This document shows positions 5,485 to 7,887 of a stretch of 7,887 nucleotides of DNA, piece by piece. Origin of the DNA: Nitrospinota bacterium (GTDB taxonomy: Bacteria > Nitrospinota > Nitrospinia > SZUA-224); NCBI GenBank assembly GCA_016212345.1, contig JACRGM010000213.1, positions 1 through 7,887 of the forward strand, given 5' to 3'. Made by a program: the position numbers and the translations under genes. The notes under the pieces were generated by a model. It made no database searches, was not told where the DNA came from, and was given only the letters and a program-made list of their open reading frames with translations. Within the stretch, counting starts at the first letter, position 1, and each line of letters starts with the position of its first letter.

Positions 5485-6947
5485 ATGAGAGATTAAAAAA
5501 GATACTATCAGACAAGAATGATCTAAAGGTGCTTGTGGTAGGGGATATTATCCTTGATGAATACATATGGGGTAGTGTTAACAGGATATCCCCTGAGGCA
5601 CCTGTTCAGGTGGTAGAATGTAAATCACAGAATATGGCCCTTGGAGGGGCGGCGAATGTTGCAAACAACCTTACCTCTCTCGGATGTAAGGTATATATTG
5701 TTGGTGCTGTTGGGAAAGATGAGAAGGGGGACAGGGTGATAGAGCTGTTAAAGAGGATGAATATAGATAGTGAAGGTGTAGTGAGAGATCCCCTAAGGAT
5801 TACAACGAACAAGATCAGGGTAATAGCACATGGCCAGCAGATCATTCGCATAGATAATGAGGATAGAAGACCCCTTTCAGGAGAGGTAGAGAAGAGGGTA
5901 AAAGAGTATATAAAGAGAATAACACCTTTAGTGGATGGTATTATATGTTCTGACTATAATAAAGGTGTTGTAACAGAGAAGGTCTTTAGATCCATAGTTC
6001 ATTGTGGCCAAAGAGATAAAAAGATGATTATTGTAGACCCAAAGGGGGTTGATTTCTCCAAATATAAGGGGGTCAATGTTATTACCCCAAATGAAAAGGA
6101 GCTAGAGGCAGCATCTCCTATAAAGATACAAAGCGAAGAAGATATGGAAAGGGCAGTAGGATATCTCTTTGGTTTAATTCATAATGATGCCATCCTAGTT
6201 ACAAGAGGGAAGGATGGGATGTCTCTATTTGAGAAAGATGGTAAGAAGACCCATATCCCTACAGAGGCAAAGGAGGTATACGATGTGACAGGCGCAGGTG
6301 ATACAGTAACCGGTGTCTTTGGGATGGCTGTGTTTAAAGGACTTAGTTTTATCGACTCTGCAAGATTGGCAAATATGGCTGCCGGTATTGTGGTGGGTAA
6401 GGTAGGAACCGCTGTAGTTACAAATGAGGAGTTGAGCAATTTCATAGAAGATGGTCACCTCCTCTCTGTAGGTAATATCCTGAGTCTGGATGAACTGAAG
6501 CAGGTGATCAGTTTGGCACGTAATAGGGAGAAGATGATAGTCTTTACTAATGGATGCTTTGATATCATCCATGGGGGGCATATTGAATTCCTTCAAAAGG
6601 CAAAGGGGCTGGGGAATATACTGGTTGTTGGATTAAATGATGACGAATCAGTAAAAAGATTAAAAGGGGAAGGAAGACCTATGAAATCCCAGTCTGAACG
6701 GGCTAATATCCTATCCGCCCTAAAGTATGTAGATTATATTACTATCTTTTCTGAAGATACCCCTGAAAGGCTTATACAAGAGATCAAGCCTGATATCCTC
6801 GTAAAAGGAGATGATTACTCCATTGAGGAGGTAGTTGGACGGGATATAGTCGAGAGGTATGGTGGAAGGGTGGAATTAATACCCATAGTTAAGGGTATGT
6901 CTACATCAGGTTTTTTGAGGAAGGTTATAGAAAGGTATGATAGGTAG
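5481..6947 (+). CDS. hldE: Bifunctional heptose 7-phosphate kinase / heptose 1-phosphate adenylyltransferase
   Basis: HldE phosphorylates D-glycero-beta-D-manno-heptose 7-phosphate at C1. After a phosphatase (GmhB) removes the 7-phosphate, it adds AMP to give ADP-D-glycero-D-manno-heptose. The 488 residues hold both domains. The N-terminal PfkB/ribokinase-type domain covers about 1-325, with GDIILDEYIWG (21-31), the substrate loop LGGAANVANNL (54-64), TPNEKE (202-207) and the ATP-site/catalytic signature DVTGAGDT (268-275). The C-terminal nucleotidyltransferase domain covers about 350-488, with FTNGCFDIIHGGH (355-367, HxGH motif), VKGDDY (441-446) and GMSTSG (472-477). Length equals that of the fused enterobacterial enzyme, so no part is missing. 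Its start overlaps the gmhA stop and its end overlaps the next gene by 11 bases, indicating translational coupling. GmhB and the epimerase HldD must be encoded elsewhere if L-glycero heptose is made. Confidence 0.96.
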   Translation: MNERLKKILSDKNDLKVLVVGDIILDEYIWGSVNRISPEAPVQVVECKSQNMALGGAANVANNLTSLGCKVYIVGAVGKDEKGDRVIELLKRMNIDSEGVVRDPLRITTNKIRVIAHGQQIIRIDNEDRRPLSGEVEKRVKEYIKRITPLVDGIICSDYNKGVVTEKVFRSIVHCGQRDKKMIIVDPKGVDFSKYKGVNVITPNEKELEAASPIKIQSEEDMERAVGYLFGLIHNDAILVTRGKDGMSLFEKDGKKTHIPTEAKEVYDVTGAGDTVTGVFGMAVFKGLSFIDSARLANMAAGIVVGKVGTAVVTNEELSNFIEDGHLLSVGNILSLDELKQVISLARNREKMIVFTNGCFDIIHGGHIEFLQKAKGLGNILVVGLNDDESVKRLKGEGRPMKSQSERANILSALKYVDYITIFSEDTPERLIQEIKPDILVKGDDYSIEEVVGRDIVERYGGRVELIPIVKGMSTSGFLRKVIERYDR

Positions 6948-7887
6948 ATATAATGTCAGGAGACTCGATTTTAAAAAGATAGTATTATACCCTATAAAGG
7001 AGAGGAGGAATAAGGTCAGTATTAAGGATTTTACAGATCTTAATGTATGGAAGAAGGTGGGAAGGATCGAAGACCTCTTTCCTGCCATACTTAAGGGGAA
7101 TGATATTAGGGGTATAGTAGAGGCTGTCTTAAAGGCTAGAGAAAGAGAGAGACCTGTAGTCTTTGCCATAGGGGCACATGTTATCAAATGTGGCTTAAGT
7201 CCCCTTGTGATTGATCTGATGGAGAAAGGGGTGGTCAGTGCCATTGCTATGAACGGTGCTGGGGCTATCCACGACTATGAGATTGCCCTTATTGGAGAGA
7301 CCTCAGAGGATGTAACATTAGGGATAAATGAAGGGATATTCGGGATGGCAGAGGAGACAGGTGCGATGATGAACTCTGCCCTTAAGGGGTTTCTAAATGA
7401 TGAAATAGGATTGGGAGAGGCATGGGGAAGGGATATCTCTGAAAAGGCCTTTGATTTCAGAGATAATAGTATATTATCAAAGGGTTTTAAACTCTCTATC
7501 CCTGTAACTATACATGTCGCCTTTGGTACAGATATAACACATATCCATCCCTCATCAGATGGGGCGCTCATAGGAAAAGGGACACAGAATGACTTTAAGC
7601 TCTTTACCTCTGTAATTGTTGATCTCAATGATGGTGGATGTTTCTTTAATATCGGTTCGAGTGTTATCTTACCTGAGGTATTCTTAAAGGCACTCTCCGC
7701 TGTCAGGAATTTGGGGTATAAGGTTAAGGATTTTACTACTGTGAATATGGATATGATACAGCACTACCGTCCAGTCATAAATGTGATAGATAGACCAACC
7801 CAGGAGGGGGGAAGGGGATATTCATTGATAGGACACCATGAGATAATGATACCACTTTTATATGATATGATTGTAAGGAGACTGTGA
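6937..7887 (+). CDS. Conserved protein of unknown function, possible deoxyhypusine synthase-like fold
   Basis: I do not recognise an assigned function. The 316-residue protein is complete: ATG 6937 overlaps the hldE stop by 11 bases, a purine-rich GAGGAAGG (6917-6924) lies 12 bases ahead, and TGA is at 7885-7887. There is no signal peptide or membrane segment, so it should be cytoplasmic. Striking glycine/histidine motifs are AIGAHVIKCGLSPL (77-90), MNGAGAIHDYEIAL (105-118), GETSEDV (120-126), HVAFGTDITHIHPSSDG (193-209), NIGSSVILPEVFLKAL (238-253), NMDMIQHYRP (270-279) and a C-terminal GRGYSLIGHHEIMIP (292-306). The order of a glycine-rich 'GL..li..L...g.v.ai...gAG.ihD.e.aL' block followed by IPV...D and a G-rich block resembles deoxyhypusine synthase, an NAD-binding fold. 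This is by-eye pattern matching only. I recall similar proteins annotated as hypothetical in other anaerobic diderms. Its coupling to hldE suggests a role linked to heptose or envelope sugars. Confidence 0.6.
   Translation: MIGRYNVRRLDFKKIVLYPIKERRNKVSIKDFTDLNVWKKVGRIEDLFPAILKGNDIRGIVEAVLKARERERPVVFAIGAHVIKCGLSPLVIDLMEKGVVSAIAMNGAGAIHDYEIALIGETSEDVTLGINEGIFGMAEETGAMMNSALKGFLNDEIGLGEAWGRDISEKAFDFRDNSILSKGFKLSIPVTIHVAFGTDITHIHPSSDGALIGKGTQNDFKLFTSVIVDLNDGGCFFNIGSSVILPEVFLKALSAVRNLGYKVKDFTTVNMDMIQHYRPVINVIDRPTQEGGRGYSLIGHHEIMIPLLYDMIVRRL

Overview
The window is a one-strand block of bacterial genes, all on the + strand. It reads as part of the cell-surface sugar-nucleotide section of an uncultured or little-studied diderm (Gram-negative type) bacterium. 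The case for a diderm is the gmhA-hldE pair, which makes the ADP-heptose precursor used for the lipopolysaccharide inner core. By eye the DNA is moderately AT-rich and the coding strand is strongly purine-rich, with heavy use of AGG/AGA for Arg and ATA for Ile. That codon style is common in several thermophilic or candidate-phylum lineages, but the sequence alone does not let me name a phylum.

Layout: positions 2-388 hold the C-terminal part of fmt (methionyl-tRNA formyltransferase), whose start lies before the window. Positions 389-578 are non-coding and hold a tandem duplication. Each copy begins with an identical 44-base stretch containing a strong 13-bp hairpin, and the second copy runs into the ribosome-binding site of the next gene. 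After that comes a tightly packed array of seven genes, 582-7887, with gaps of 39 and 6 bases, an 8-base overlap, a 39-base gap, then 4- and 11-base overlaps.

The first three genes are nucleotide-sugar enzymes: a WbpA-type UDP-N-acetylhexosamine 6-dehydrogenase, a UDP-glucose 6-dehydrogenase, and a UDP-glucuronate decarboxylase (UDP-xylose synthase). The last two form a consecutive pathway, UDP-glucose to UDP-glucuronate to UDP-xylose. The first gives a UDP-N-acetylhexosaminuronate. A radC gene follows and overlaps the decarboxylase gene. A hairpin repeat overlapping the radC stop codon separates it from gmhA and the bifunctional hldE, which give D,D-heptose 7-phosphate and its later kinase and adenylyltransferase steps. 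GmhB and HldD, needed to finish ADP-L-glycero-D-manno-heptose, are not in the window.

The last gene (6937-7887), overlapping the end of hldE, encodes a conserved-looking protein of unknown function. Its motif layout recalls the deoxyhypusine synthase fold, but it lacks an obvious equivalent of that enzyme's catalytic lysine. It is the most interesting item here. I found no tRNA, rRNA, CRISPR array, transposase or phage gene.
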